A stretch of DNA of 41,358 nucleotides from Cudoniella acicularis. Lineage: Eukaryota; Ascomycota; Leotiomycetes; Helotiales; Helotiaceae. Shown in pieces: positions 1 to 11,220 of this stretch. Where the stretch lies: positions 1 to 41,358 of the forward strand of contig JAAMPI010000367.1 of assembly GCA_013054445.1 (NCBI GenBank), written 5' to 3'. A program made the position numbers and the translations under genes. The notes under the pieces are model-generated. The model was given only the letters and a program-made list of their open reading frames with translations, made no database searches and was not told the DNA's origin. The first letter of the stretch is position 1; every line of letters begins with the position of its first letter.

Positions 1-225
1 GGGGCGGAGGGGCGAAGAAAGTTTGTACTAGGGGAGCATCACTGCATTTTCTCTTCTCTTTGTTTAAAAAATATATAGGAAGCCATTCTTGCGTTTCTGA
101 AAAGTACTTTTAGTGCACCCTGAAAGTACCACAGTTCAAGAATTGCCGGATAAGCTGCTAGACGAGGAGCGGGGTACCATTACTACCAGAACGGGCCCAG
201 TTTTGCCCCCATTTTCGACATCGAA

Positions 226-2300
226 ATGTCAACACCAGCACGTCCCATTGGCGGTCAAGCCCCGCGACATAGTTCCATTGCTCACTCACCGTTCAGCACC
301 TCCTACCTCTCCAGCTCTCCTATAGCACAAGAGTCAATAGCACGGGATATCGCAGAGTGCGACGATGATGATATTGAAGATGCAGAGAGCGAGTCGACTT
401 CCGATGACGAATCTTCTGATGCGTCCACTGTCCGACCAAATCAGCAGCAACATTCTATGGCCAGCTCTTATAGACGGCCTAGTTTCGTAGCTTTTGGAGG
501 AGCCCGTCCAGCTATCACTCCGCACCCCGTAGAAGCCACATACCTTACCAAGAAAGAGAAGAAGCAATCAAGGGACGAGGAAAGAAGTTTGTTGAGAGAC
601 AATCATCTGGCACCACCCAAACATCCGGAACCCTCAAAGCGGAGCGCTTTAAATCGATTGTACCGGAGGCTGTTCAGCACCAAGAGGCCCAAGACGGAGG
701 CAGATATCGAGCGTGTACCCGAGACAGTCATCTTCAACGCTGAACCTTCAGAAACATCTGCGTTGCTGCCTAGCGGATATCGAGAGTCAGCACGAAGTCA
801 CCATGAACGTTTGAACCAGCAATGGGAGGCTGCCGTTGCCGCAGGCAAAATCAAAACCACATGGCAACGGGAAGCCAAAACGATTGTCCAATATTCCAGT
901 CCTTTGGTCATAACATTTATACTACAATATTCTCTTACCGTTGCTAGCATATTTACAGTTGGCCACTTGGGCACAATTGAGCTGGGAGCAGTTAGTTTGG
1001 CTAGCATGACTGCGAATATCAGTGGATATGCAATTTATCAAGGATTGGCTACGAGTCTGGACACCCTTTGTGCGCAAGCATACGGCTCTGGTAAAAAGCA
1101 TTTAGTTGGGCTTCAATTGCAACGCATGGTCTACTTTCTTTGGGTCTTGACGATTCCCATTGGTATTATCTGGCTTAGTGCTGAGAAGATTTTGGAGAAG
1201 ATCGTGCCTGAAAAGGAATCTGCGGAGCTTGCAGGACTTTATCTTCGGATTCTTTTAATTGGTGCCCCGGGCTACTCTTGTTTTGAAGCTGGAAAGAGAT
1301 TTGTGCAGGCGCAAGGACTTTTTTCTGCCACAACATATTGTCTGTTGATCGCTGCGCCCTTGAACGCTTTTATGAATTGGCTCTTCGTGTGGCAGTTTAA
1401 GTGGGGATTCATTGGAGCTCCCATTGCTGTGGCTGTTACTGATAATCTTCTGCCACTTCTCCTCTTGCTTTACGTTAGGTTTATTGACGGCCGGCAATGT
1501 TGGAACGGATTCACTAAGAAAGCTTTCCATAACTGGGGTAAGTTTTTCCCGACAATTTCAAATATGACGCGCATAACGATCCATAGGGCCAATGATCAAG
1601 CTTGCTCTTCCGGGTCTCCTTATGGTAGAAGCAGAGTTCCTCGCATTCGAAATTCTTACCCTTGCATCAAGCTATTTCTCGACAACTCACTTGGCTGCTC
1701 AAAGTGTCCTGAGCACAATCACGGCTCTAACGTTCCAAATTCCATTTCCCATTTCCATTGCGGCCAGCACTCGAGTAGCCAACCTCATTGGGGCCACGCT
1801 CTCCGATGCAGCAAGGTCGAGTGCTAAAGTTGTAAGTCTTGATCTATTCCAAAACGCATGCTCAATGTCTGACGTCCAACTAGGCATTCGTTATAGCTGC
1901 CGGCGTAGGAATCTTCAACGTCATCCTACTCTCCTCCCTCCGAAACTACATTCCACAACTCTTCACAGATGACCAAGGTGTCATCGACCTCGTGGCTACC
2001 GTCCTCCCTATCTGTGCCGCTTTCCAACTCTTCGACGCCCTTGCCGCAAATTGCAATGGCTTGCTACGCGGTCTCGGTCAGCAAGAAATTGGAGGCTACG
2101 TCAATCTCTTTTGCTACTATGTGATTGCAATGCCTATTTCATTTGGCACAGCATTTGGATTAGGTTGGGAACTTCAAGGACTTTGGAGCGGTGTTGCGAT
2201 TGCGTTGGCGCTGGTTGCTGCTGCTGAAGCGTTTTTCTTGTATCGAACAAATTTTCAAGATGCAGTCGACGATGCACAGGCAAGAAATAATGCTGGATAA
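226..2300 (+). CDS. MATE-family multidrug/solute antiporter, 3 exons, 657 aa
   Basis: Exons are 226-1537, 1587-1831 and 1884-2300. The introns (49 and 52 nt) begin GTAAGT and end TAG, and both junctions keep the frame. The product would be 657 aa. Residues 1 to about 215 are polar and probably disordered, with an acidic Asp/Glu/Ser run near residues 45-65; such a cytosolic extension is common in fungal MATE proteins. A series of hydrophobic helices follows, with the two-repeat look of the MatE fold (first half from about residue 225 at SSPLVITFILQYSL; second half from exon 2 onward, LALPGLLMVEAEFLAFEI). The family exports drugs or metabolites at the plasma or vacuolar membrane using H+ or Na+ gradients; the substrate here cannot be told. 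The ATG at 226 is the first in this frame. A short unrelated ORF at 113-325 overlaps the start. The family call is firm. Confidence 0.93.
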
Positions 2301-3423
2301 GATGCTTATTGTTGTGAGGGAGGTCATCTTTGATTTACACGGTAACAAAAGCTATGTCTGCTTATTTGGTTGCTTTGATTACATACCCAACGTGTTGTTT
2401 TGTTGCTTTTCGGGAGTTGACTTGACAAATCTCAAAGAGAATTGAAGATACTCAGAGATTATGTAAAAATTAGAATTTAGTGAGGAAGATAGTACCACAA
2501 AGTAGACGCAGACGCACGCGCGGGTTACGTGGGATAGCTTTTGAATCTTGATAATGTAATCGCAAAACTCTCCGTTATAATTTAATACCTGCAAAAATCC
2601 GGTACATAGCATATTTCTTCGACCATTAGCCAATGGCCCTCAGCATCAAAATTCCGAAAGAGATTTCAAACCTAAGCTGGCCTCGCGACTTATGTTGATT
2701 TCCCCTAGTATTAACACTTTTCACTAACCGAGTAACTGTTTATATTAATAATTTTCAAGTGTTTGATTCCAGTTTGCCATGCTAAGTGAACGCTTAGAGG
2801 TCGACGAGATAGGGGCCAATATCGCTTAACCCCCCTTTCTTTGTTAGGAATCCCCCCCCCTTTAAAAAAACCCCCTTACAGCATTTCACGAATCATTGTT
2901 TGTTTATTTCAACTATTATGATGCGTTGGGTTCTGATTAGAGTTCTCCGGATATAAATTGTTCTCTTTGCTACACTTGACAAGAATAGATTTGGACTAAA
3001 TTCAGTACTTCGAGTTTGCAACTTTCAATCAATGTCATATAATTGTCGAAGGCTAACTAAAGCTATGCATACATGAAGGTAGTATTTGACATATGCAACC
3101 CGAAGTGTATTGGCAGTACTATCCGAAGGGGGAGATGAGCATGAAGGCAACTCGTTCATTTCATGATATCATCTAAGTATGTTAGTTTTGTTCCTAAACG
3201 TCGAAGGGAGAGAGGCTTACTACTTCTTAAATAGTATCCGTTGAGAGGCAGACTCCGGCCCGAAGGCGGAGTGACCAAGGTCTCTTAGTGGAAGACTCGG
3301 TGCCAACCTCGGCATATATCCTTGAGCTTTGGAGTGACCAAGCATTGAATCTTCTCAAAGCTCATCCTCGTTATTTTCATTCCATTCCATTCCAAAGGGG
3401 TTTCCCATCATCCATTGTCTCTC
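2301..3423. other. Intergenic spacer between convergent MATE and FAR1-like genes
   Basis: I see no supportable gene here. The spacer holds a homopolymer-rich patch at about 2829-2876 (runs of C, A and T, including nine Cs) and a potentially structured patch at about 3240-3366, listed separately. The remainder is AT-leaning 3'-flanking sequence of the two converging genes. Confidence 0.6.
3245..3366. repeat. Two short hairpins sharing a repeated GGAGTGACCAAG word
   Basis: Near 3251-3272 the sequence ACTCCG is followed by its complement CGGAGT, with a GC-rich loop. Near 3325-3363 GAGCTTTGG...CAAAGCTC forms a second inverted pair. The word GGAGTGACCAAG occurs in both units, about 60 bp apart. 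This could be a small structured RNA or 3'-UTR element, or chance; no known RNA family is recognised. Confidence 0.25.
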
Positions 3424-4467
3424 TCACACAACCACGTGCATACTCATATGCTCAACCGCGTCCTTGATACTGTTCATCCACCGATGATTGATACAGTATG
3501 GGCACTTCACTGGTTGCTCTCCAACCGCACTCAAAGCTGCGCTACTCCTGTTCGGCACCACAGGCTTTACAACCCCTTGCGCCGCGTGAAGCGTGAATGG
3601 ATGTGGACTTTGTTGACCTGGCGTCGTTACACTGCCGTTGGCGTTTCCATTCCCATTGCCGTTTAAGTCGCCGAAAAGCTGCTGAGAAGCCTCGTTCGCG
3701 CTGTCGCTGCTCCCCATCCCGTCCATGCTATTGTGCCTGTTTACATCTTGGTTAATGGGGGGTCCCGAAGAAGAATCTCCGCCGTCTGTTTGTCTTTTCT
3801 TCAAAATCTCTGTCTTGGCTCTCCTGCATTGTTGAAGATGCACTTCCGCACCATATTCTCGCAATAAGCACTCGCGAATTTCCATCGGTGTTGTCTCTTT
3901 CGTTATATTCATCAACCTTGGAAGAATCTCCATCAAGAACGGTAACCTAGACGCAGAGTTCCTTTGCACCTTTGGCAGAACAGGTACAACAGCTTGGCCA
4001 GCATCATTCGGTCCCCTTGCAGGATCAATCGGACCCAACACCCTCGCACCACCCACAATATTCCCCTCCCCATCTTGTCTGATCTCCACCTGACCGTTCC
4101 CCACCATCCCCCCATTCATACCCATCCCGCCATTCGGCATCCCACCCCCCATTCCCCCATTGACATGTCCCTGCACCGCGAGCTGCCCACCACCAAGCTG
4201 TGTCGCGCTCCATTCGATCCCATTCAAACACGTATGCCGATCCCTAAACACCGTGACTCGCGCCAGCGGCTCCCGACCATTCTTCCTCTCCCAATTACAT
4301 CGGATGACAAACGGGCAGTTTGGGTCACGCTTGCAGCCTACGCGGACGCGCCCCGTGTCGGACTTGAGGATTCGAGGCTCGAAATGCGCTTCGATGGCCC
4401 AGATGTGCAGCGCTTCCTTGAAGGCTTTAAGAGAGGGGAATTCTTGCTTGATGTGCAACGGCGGCAT
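3424..4467 (-). CDS. FAR1/MuDR-type zinc-finger DNA-binding protein, 347 aa, intronless
   Basis: One uninterrupted reading frame runs from ATG at 4467 to TGA at 3424. Residues 9-83 resemble the N-terminal DNA-binding domain of Mutator-like transposases and plant FAR1 proteins (WRKY-GCM1 zinc-finger group): F-x-S-x2-A-F at the start, then Cys45, Cys51 and the His78-x-Cys80 pair as likely zinc ligands. A Gly/Asn/Met-rich linker follows at about 100-127. Residues 174-222 resemble the segment that usually follows this domain in MULE proteins (I-R-x-C-L-x3-Y-G...R-A-K). There is no DDE catalytic domain. The C terminus has a C-x2-C...H-x3-H finger (Cys322, Cys325, His340, His344). This suggests a domesticated transposase-derived transcription factor; that role is inferred, and the target genes are unknown. 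Confidence 0.8.
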   Translation of the reverse strand: MPPLHIKQEFPSLKAFKEALHIWAIEAHFEPRILKSDTGRVRVGCKRDPNCPFVIRCNWERKNGREPLARVTVFRDRHTCLNGIEWSATQLGGGQLAVQGHVNGGMGGGMPNGGMGMNGGMVGNGQVEIRQDGEGNIVGGARVLGPIDPARGPNDAGQAVVPVLPKVQRNSASRLPFLMEILPRLMNITKETTPMEIRECLLREYGAEVHLQQCRRAKTEILKKRQTDGGDSSSGPPINQDVNRHNSMDGMGSSDSANEASQQLFGDLNGNGNGNANGSVTTPGQQSPHPFTLHAAQGVVKPVVPNRSSAALSAVGEQPVKCPYCINHRWMNSIKDAVEHMSMHVVV

Positions 4468-5488
4468 CGCTGCGAGCGAAGAGGGAGGGAAGGTGGATGG
4501 TGTTGAGGCGTGGAGAGGTGAAGAGAGGAAGAAGATACCGGTAGCGGGGTGCTCTGATGGTTAGAGAGGGTGAGGGAAACGAGGGCAGTGAAGAGGGCGC
4601 GAGGTGGTATTTGGGGTGAAGTTTGGGCTGCGAGGATGAGGCACGGGCTTGTGTGGCCTGAGGTGTGTCTATTTTTGGGGTATCGAGAACGTGACAGGGG
4701 CGTTTTCCCCCAGGTGAACTGCTTACCCTACCTCAAAATAAGCGCGATTTATACGATGGGTCGAGGAGGATCGTAATCTGACATCAGATGGATACCTAGA
4801 TGGATATCGTTGTACTGTACTTGAGAACCTCGCACGATTCTTCTGTGCTCCCTAGGTTTCGAGCTCGAAGCCACATTGAAAAATCACGCATAAAGAGGTT
4901 GTGAAACCATGTTTTGATCGTTGCTTTTGCATTGCCATCGCCATATCTCATCGGTCGCTCAAACTGCCCAGCCATCATCATCCTTCTCAAATGAGACGTC
5001 ATCACCTCATATCGCTGGTTCATCTTCCCATCCTGCGACTTACATAACAAATGAGAAACCTTGGTATGTCCAGCTTCGTCCAAAAATATGCAACCATCCA
5101 CCAGGTGATCTTGCAAATAAAAAGAAACATACACAAGGACACGAACACCGTCCATGATAACGCCGATTCCCTATGTTCTCTCATCATCCCCGAAGGCCAT
5201 TTTCGCTCCAAAGAAAAAAAAAGGTATGTCTGCCTGAAATGAGACTCAATGAGTGTGGGTTGGCTGACCACTTCCAAGAATGAGGCCAGCTATTACCGCT
5301 CGAAAAGGTCTGTATACATTTGAAGCAGATTAAGAAGGTGTAGTTGCGAATATAAAGAAGTCGACTCAAATTTTGAGAAGTGAGCGTCGTATCCAGCCAA
5401 TTCTATCCAGCGCGTCTCAAAAGAACATCGTCCGGCGGTTTGTTGCTACCAGGCCTCAAGCCTTGAAGACTTCGGGTAACAGGTCGGC
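4468..5488. other. Spacer between the FAR1-like gene promoter and the BEM1 3' end
   Basis: I found no gene in these 1.0 kb. The left part (to about 4790) is the 5' flank of the FAR1-like gene and is G-rich on the plus strand. The right part is the BEM1 3' flank. Several short ORFs of 60-119 codons overlap one another on both strands and lack domain signatures. Confidence 0.55.
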
Positions 5489-7475
5489 TCAATTGTACTC
5501 AACGTAGATGATGAGCTTATCGTTCCGTCCTAGGGCAACGTCTAGGTCATTATTACTCAGGAGGTTTGGCCTGTCGCCACTGGCCTCGTCCTTATAGAAG
5601 AGTGCGATTTCCTCCCCTTGGGGAATCTTTAGTCGATCCCGGATCTTTTCGTATAACTGTTGGAATTGAATATCTGTTGGTACTCGGATTGCAATGAGAT
5701 CATCTCCGAAATAGATCTTAACTTTCATTGCTGAGGGCTGTTGCTGCTGCTGCTGGCCATTCAACCCAGGAGAGGGTGAGTTAGTTGAAGGTTGAGACAG
5801 AGATGATGTCTGGCGCATCGGGCCGCCATTTCCATTTTGCGAGAATGAAGGGTTCCTCTGCTGGGGAGAGTTCCTTGCCGGTGCGGCTGTAAGCCCCGAG
5901 TAACCCCCACCATTCAGATTGCCCCGCGAGGATTGCCGCGAAGCACCATTAGATGGAGAATCGTTCGAGGATTGTTGCGACCCTCCCGACAATCGATATT
6001 CTTCGTTGGCGGCATTAGGGTCCATTTCGTAGTCCCCTTCCCGAGGAGCAAAGAACTGTTTTACCAATGTACATCTGGAAATATAGGGTGGTTGTGTTAG
6101 AAGGTTCTTGACATATGCATCAAGATTGTGCTGTCTGCCCTCTGTGATAGCATCCGTGACATAGTTGACAGGCCCTGGCATATATGGTAAAGTCCTTTTC
6201 TGTGTCCCAGTGTTACCTGCCTCGGCGGGAAATTCAGTCAAAAGTGCAATCTGAAAATCGTAGAAATCCTCATAATATCGAGAAAGTTCCCAGTGCCGGC
6301 CGTCTTCCAACGCAGCTTCGATGACGAACCAATATTTGTCTTCCGCAAAACAATATCGAGGTATCCGCGCAGATATGGGAGCGTATAGCTGTGATGTCGA
6401 TCTCGCCGCGTATGGGTTTTGCTGCGGTTGCTGGCCTTGTTGCATGCCTCGAGCCTGCTGAGATTGTCTTTGCTGCTACACAGGATTAGCTACCAATTGT
6501 CTCACTATCCAGTTGCAATTCTTACATATGCTTGGCCGTTCTGGCTCTGTCGCTGTTGGAGACTCATACGATCCATACTTTGCTCCAATCCCTGCTGCTG
6601 AGAATTTGGTACTTCGAATTTGCCAAGAGTGATACTACTGTTTTTATAATCCGCCGCCATCTTTTTTCCATTCCTCTACCTTTGGAACTCCCGCCCTCTG
6701 TACTGCTTCCTGTGCATCCGGGACCGCTTGACCCGAGGTCATATCTCTTATTTCAATAAAAGAGACTGGGATTAGTCCGGGTCCTCCGAGTCTTCCAATT
6801 GGCTTGGCCACAAACCATTCCGGATTAGACTGAGCAATGACTATAATCGCCTCTCCAGCCTTTGCGTCGAGTTCGTCTGGCCGTTCCGCAGCAAAGTCGT
6901 ACATCACAATTCCATATACCATCGCGCCAGTTCCCTTCGGACTCGACTTTGAAGATCGCTGTGTTTCGGTCCCCACCAATGTCCCTGATCCTGACGTGTC
7001 GGAGTATCCAGAATCATGGTCGGGCATTCTCACGGCCTGAGGAGATTTGTCTGATTGTCCACTATCACGTTCCGTTTTCCCCAGCGCCTGAAAGAAGGCA
7101 ACGGGCACCAGTCCTCGAGCATCTGGCAATGCTGGATTGCACGCCTCATACCAATCTGTATCATTTTCTCGCCCAATTACGTGGAAAAAGTCGCCTTTCG
7201 AAAACCCCAATTCTTGACTCGACTGCGCCTCATAATCGTACAAAGCGCGAATTACCTAGATAGATGGTCAGCTTGCGGGCGAGGGCCTTCAGTTGACGAC
7301 GTACCTTCTTCGGAGGAATTATAGAGATTGCTGCCTTCGGAGCTATGGATATATGTTGAACCTTCGAGTCCTTCTCTCCCTTTATGCTTCGCCTGAGCGC
7401 CTAGATTGCCACATGTGAGCTGATAGCCTCAATATGATCTCGCGGCGTGCAGCGGAGACGAGCACATACCTTCAT
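5489..7475 (-). CDS. BEM1: Bem1/Scd2-type polarity scaffold (SH3-SH3-PX-PB1) with a 1-nt frameshift
   Basis: Bem1 links active Cdc42, its exchange factor Cdc24 (through PB1) and PAK kinases at growing tips. Reading 3' to 5' on the plus strand, the exons are 7470-7475 (only ATGAAG), 7305-7400, 6526-7255 and 5489-6475; introns are 69, 49 and 50 nt. The spliced start reads MKALRRSIKG. SH3-1 covers about residues 35-92 (ALYDYEAQ...), SH3-2 about 148-205 (MYDFAAERPDELD), PX about 309-420, and PB1 527-605 at the very C terminus. The third exon is 730 nt, one base more than the frame allows. An A6 run (T6 on the plus strand, 6662-6667), just before a segment reading MAADYKNSSITLGKFEVP, breaks the frame; one A fewer would give 605 aa, a normal length. 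The identity is secure; whether the shift is biological or an assembly error is open. A 73-codon upstream ORF at 7429-7647 overlaps the start. Confidence 0.93.
6662..6667 (-). other. Homopolymer frameshift site inside BEM1
   Basis: The plus strand has six Ts (A6 in the gene). Upstream of it the SH3-2 frame reads ...VPKVEEWKK and then runs to a stop at 6644. Downstream, the frame one base away continues at once with an ordinary Bem1 linker and the PX domain. The exon length of 730 nt (3n+1) between two in-phase splice sites independently shows one surplus base. Confidence 0.85.
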
Positions 7476-10400
7476 GTTGTGTGGTTTCTCTGCGCCTCGC
7501 GACACCAGGCTCCGAATAGATTGAAGAGAGGATTTGTCTCCCTCCGAGATCGACTTTCGAGGTGGAAAGCGTGAATGTTAATCGGATCGGCAGCAACGCG
7601 GGTTGGAGCTTGTTTGCCTTGGCGATTTCTGGCGACGGCGGAATCACAATGCTGGCGGTGATTGTAAAGGAGGACGAAAGTGAGGCGATCGAAAAATGAT
7701 ACAGCGCCAGTCTTTCGATTTAGAACTTTCTATGCACGTCGCGCTGTGGGAACGCTTTTAGGTGGAGAAGGGGAGAGGATTGTCTTCCTTGGTCGCGAGA
7801 GATTGACGCTAAGAGCGGCGGCAACTTGTCTTTGTGGTGGTGCTTGGGCAGCGTAACGAAATCCTGGGAAGCCGGCCAATGTCAAGTGGCGAGTCACGAG
7901 GCGGGGCGCAGGGAGGACTGCGACTGCTTTGTCGTCGGTCGGTCGGTCGACGTCGACGACTTCAAGCAGATGTTTGTGTGACAGGAAAAAGGTTTTGGCA
8001 GAGGGAAGAGTAGAAGGAGAGGCACGAGCAGGCGAGGGGCTGTTAAGGGCCTGTGCGATAATTTCCTGACTTCATTAGCACATCGACGCCGACTCCTCCT
8101 CGAGCTGGTGCAGCTGCAGGTGTGTTGAAGCGCGAAAAAGTGACGAGTGCTAGTTCTGATGGCTGTCTAGGTCCCAGGTCCCAGGACTTTATTATTTACC
8201 TATTATTACTGGGGACTAATAATGGTCGGAGGTTCCAAGTCAACGGTGTCTGCGTGTGCGCCGGCCTTATCGATACAGCAAACCACGTTTTGCCCCGAGA
8301 ACAGGCACTTGTTCAGGTGGCCTGCATGGACGCGAGAATGGCAGCATGAGAGTTCTCTTTCTCTTGCTGGTCAGGAGATCTCGTTGGCCCTTGCGAGAGA
8401 ATCGAGGTTCACCAGTTACGAAAAGAAAAGACTCCAAGGTTATCATACATCAGCTAGTTGCGGCAGTGCTATCTCGCTTTGCAGTGCCGTTATTCACAGC
8501 GGCCTTTCCTCCGTGGTTTTCCTCCGTAGTTTTTCCTCCGCAAAGTGGTGTTTTTATTTCAATTTTTTACTTCGAATGTCTTCTCTGCGACCTGTCCGAC
8601 TACTGCACCTTTCTCTGCAGGTACCTTCTTGATGTCCAGTCTCTTTAGCGCTCCGCAAGCTATCCATGCCCAATAGTTATCGCCAACACTATCGAGCCGC
8701 CACCAGTGCCACCACGGCGGCTGTTCTGGCCGCGGCATAGGCTCCTATCCCAGGGCTGAGGGCCACCAACAAAATCAAGCAGGCCCAGGACCTTTCGCAG
8801 GCCAGCAGTATTTCTCGATGCACTGCTCTGCTAACAAACCTCTCTCTACCCATCTCTAGCTGCCTCTCTGTGTCTCTGTATCTCTAAGTCTCCCAGTATA
8901 ATGAGCAACTCCAGCAGGAACATCAAAAGCAACAGATAGATGAGGTCCAGTGTAGCTACAGGCTGGGAGCAGGTCGCGGTATGCCCTGTGCGACAAATCT
9001 GTCGCCGCATTACAGCACAGCGTCGACGAAGCAGCACAGCGCACCGCAACATGCCTGCCAGCCAGGTTGAGCCTTTAAGGAGAGGAGGGCGGGACTCTGG
9101 GATATTCCCTCCGATGCCCGTTTCCCCTTGCCCCGTCGTTGTTTCACAGAAGTTGTCGCTGGGGCCGAAATCGATAAGGAAGCTCCAATGCAAGGGAGAG
9201 GGAATTGGGATCCCCTCGTCCTCACCACCCGCAAAACCAACCTGAACCCGTTGAACATCTCGCAAGGCATCTCGACTTTCTCGGCCCCCCGCAAGCAGAG
9301 TCCAGATGCCTCACACGCTATCAATCTCTCCTTGGGTCCATTCGCAACGTACCTACCACTGTATACCACTATATACCACTATATACCACTGTATGATGCT
9401 ATGCTCATTGCTCCTCCGCCAATGACGCTGTATGCTCCTCCGCACCTCGCCTTCCAGCATGCCTTTCCTTTTATTGAGCGGCCAAAAGAAGACATTCTCC
9501 CAGCGCCGCTCGCCTGATACAGTGACACACGTCGTCATCGTACAACGAAAGTTAATGCGTGGCTTGCGGCATCGCATTCTCATTCGAAGAGGCTTCCAGA
9601 AGCATTCCCCTTTGCCAAATTTTCCCCGCCCGAAGATGCCGACAAGGGAAGGCTATCAGGGGTGCCACGGACCGTCTATGGTTCATGGACTGCACAACTC
9701 CACGGCACTCTGTAACAATCATGCACGCGGATCGACCTCTTCCCGAACACCACCTCCATCATCACCGCAATTGGAGCTGGTAGAGTCTTGAACCCACGGC
9801 TGCTCAAACCCAATTTGCCATGCTTTTCCCCATCCACGAGAAGAATGAATACATATATCCTTGCACGAAATGTGCAAGACATGGCATAACTTGGGAGGTC
9901 GCTGAAACGCGAGCCAGAGAGCTTCACAACGGGGAGTTGCCGAACGGGGGTGGTGGAGCCAGTAAGGTTTACTTTTCGAACTTTTGTTTTATTGAAGGTC
10001 CAATTGTATTTTGCGAATATGCTCCTGGGAAGTCTCTGTTAGCATTTTCAAATGGTCATGAGGATGTTTTAAAATTGTCTGCAAGTTCGGGCAACGATTT
10101 CGGAAAGCGAACAGCTTTGCATTGCCTTGTCCTCCCAGTGGATTGATTTGTTCTATTAATTCTGTTGGCATTGATGAAGCTCTGGGCAGCGCCCTCGCTC
10201 AATTCACCTATCGACTCCACAATTACCCCTCGGTGAGAAGGGATGGTTTGGGAAGGGTCTTGGGTAGATCGTGCTTTAAGTGAATATGAAGTTTCTTCCA
10301 GAGCTTGGCCACTTATCAAAATTTGTTTAAAGTCCAGCAAATACAATTTTCAGGCTGTTCAAAGGACTCTTTTGTGTCTCTGGCCACTAGCAGGCCCCTA

Positions 10401-10945
10401 GGTTCTAAATGATTGGAAATATAAACCAGCGATAGCGTAGTTGCTTGGCATTTCCTGATTTCTTGGGATCTATGGATTTTTTATTTCTTTGTAAATATAC
10501 ATATCAAGTTTTCTCAAAACTTCTGGTATTATTTCTCAATTTTCAGGCTCGTGGATTCTGGGGGGAAGTTGTATGTTGTCTTGTGAGTTGTCCACAGATA
10601 GAGAGATATTTAGAAAATTGATACCATGATTTTTTTGCCCTCGCAGCTGATTCTCAGCACTTTCGCACCGTCACACCTCAATTATAATCTCTATCTGTAT
10701 GGACATCATGAACTCCAAATGAGGGAATATTTTATTTATGCCTATGTATCCCTTCAACTAGTCTGGAATATATGCCGTAAAATCTTACAAAACACTTGAA
10801 AATCATTTAATAACTACAGTATAGCGTAAATTACCAATTTAAATAATAAAATATGATGAATTAACCAGTCGAGTTAAATTCAATGATTTTTCGTAATATC
10901 TCACAATGAGAGTGTCTATCATTTGAAGTGTTGCAGGTGAAGTTA
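7476..10945. other. Long gene-poor region upstream of BEM1
   Basis: I can support no gene in these 3.5 kb. The part next to BEM1 (to about 8100) is GC-richer and is probably its promoter and 5' leader. About 8500-8900 is rich in CT tracts. A perfect 10-bp tandem repeat lies at 9361-9390. Short ORFs (for example 8222-8632, 9128-9517, 9820-10146) overlap on several frames and show no domain, signal peptide or clear splice structure. From about 10400 onward the DNA becomes AT-rich. Confidence 0.55.
9361..9390. repeat. Short 10-bp tandem repeat (3 units)
   Basis: Three consecutive units read [G/A]TATACCACT, the first differing at one base. A fourth partial unit (GTATGATGCT) follows. This is a small minisatellite-like repeat with no apparent coding role. 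Confidence 0.8.
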
Positions 10946-11220
10946 CGAGCCCACCACCGTAGGTTTGTGCGCTTAGGGTATTTTAATTATAAATAAAAAT
11001 TTAGAACTTTTAAATCATTAAAGATTTATTAATAAACCTATACTCTACTTACTTTAGTTCTTAGATCTTGAATCCCAAGTCGTAATTATTCTTTGTTGGC
11101 TGATAACTTTTAAGTGATCGTAGAGGCTTTAGTTTTCGGAACCCTGAACGCGAATTCGCGAAGCCTGAAAATGCCTGGGAAATGCCCTGAGCGCACAGAC
11201 CTACGGTGGTGGGCTCGTTA
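10943..11220. mobile_element. 272-bp MITE with terminal inverted repeats and TTA target duplication
   Basis: The left end at 10946 begins CGAGCCCACCACCGTAGGT, and the right end (reverse complement from 11217) begins with the same 19 bases. Homology continues to about 37 bp with three mismatches, each T at the left and C at the right; two of these are TpA versus CpA. The trinucleotide TTA flanks both ends (10943-10945 and 11218-11220), as expected for a target-site duplication. The interior is AT-rich and non-coding and carries the palindrome CGCGAATTCGCG at 11149-11160. A 3-bp TTA duplication is typical of PIF/Harbinger-like elements, so a non-autonomous derivative is likely; no transposase is present in the window. 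Confidence 0.85.

Noticed and set aside
113..325. 70-codon ORF overlapping the MATE start
   Set aside because: It is in another frame, has no domain, and the MATE frame with its acidic N terminus explains the region.
3964..4564. Overlapping plus-strand ORFs of 134-180 codons
   Set aside because: They are antisense to the FAR1-like protein and mirror its low-complexity codons.
8222..8648. Two overlapping ORFs of 130-136 codons upstream of BEM1
   Set aside because: They have no signal peptide, domain or splice evidence, and composition fits a CT-rich promoter region.
9361..9390. Possible CRISPR-like repeat
   Set aside because: The 10-bp units are directly adjacent with no spacers, and the genome is eukaryotic.
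11149..11160. Perfect palindrome CGCGAATTCGCG
   Set aside because: As a stand-alone regulatory site it has no support; it is simply part of the MITE interior.
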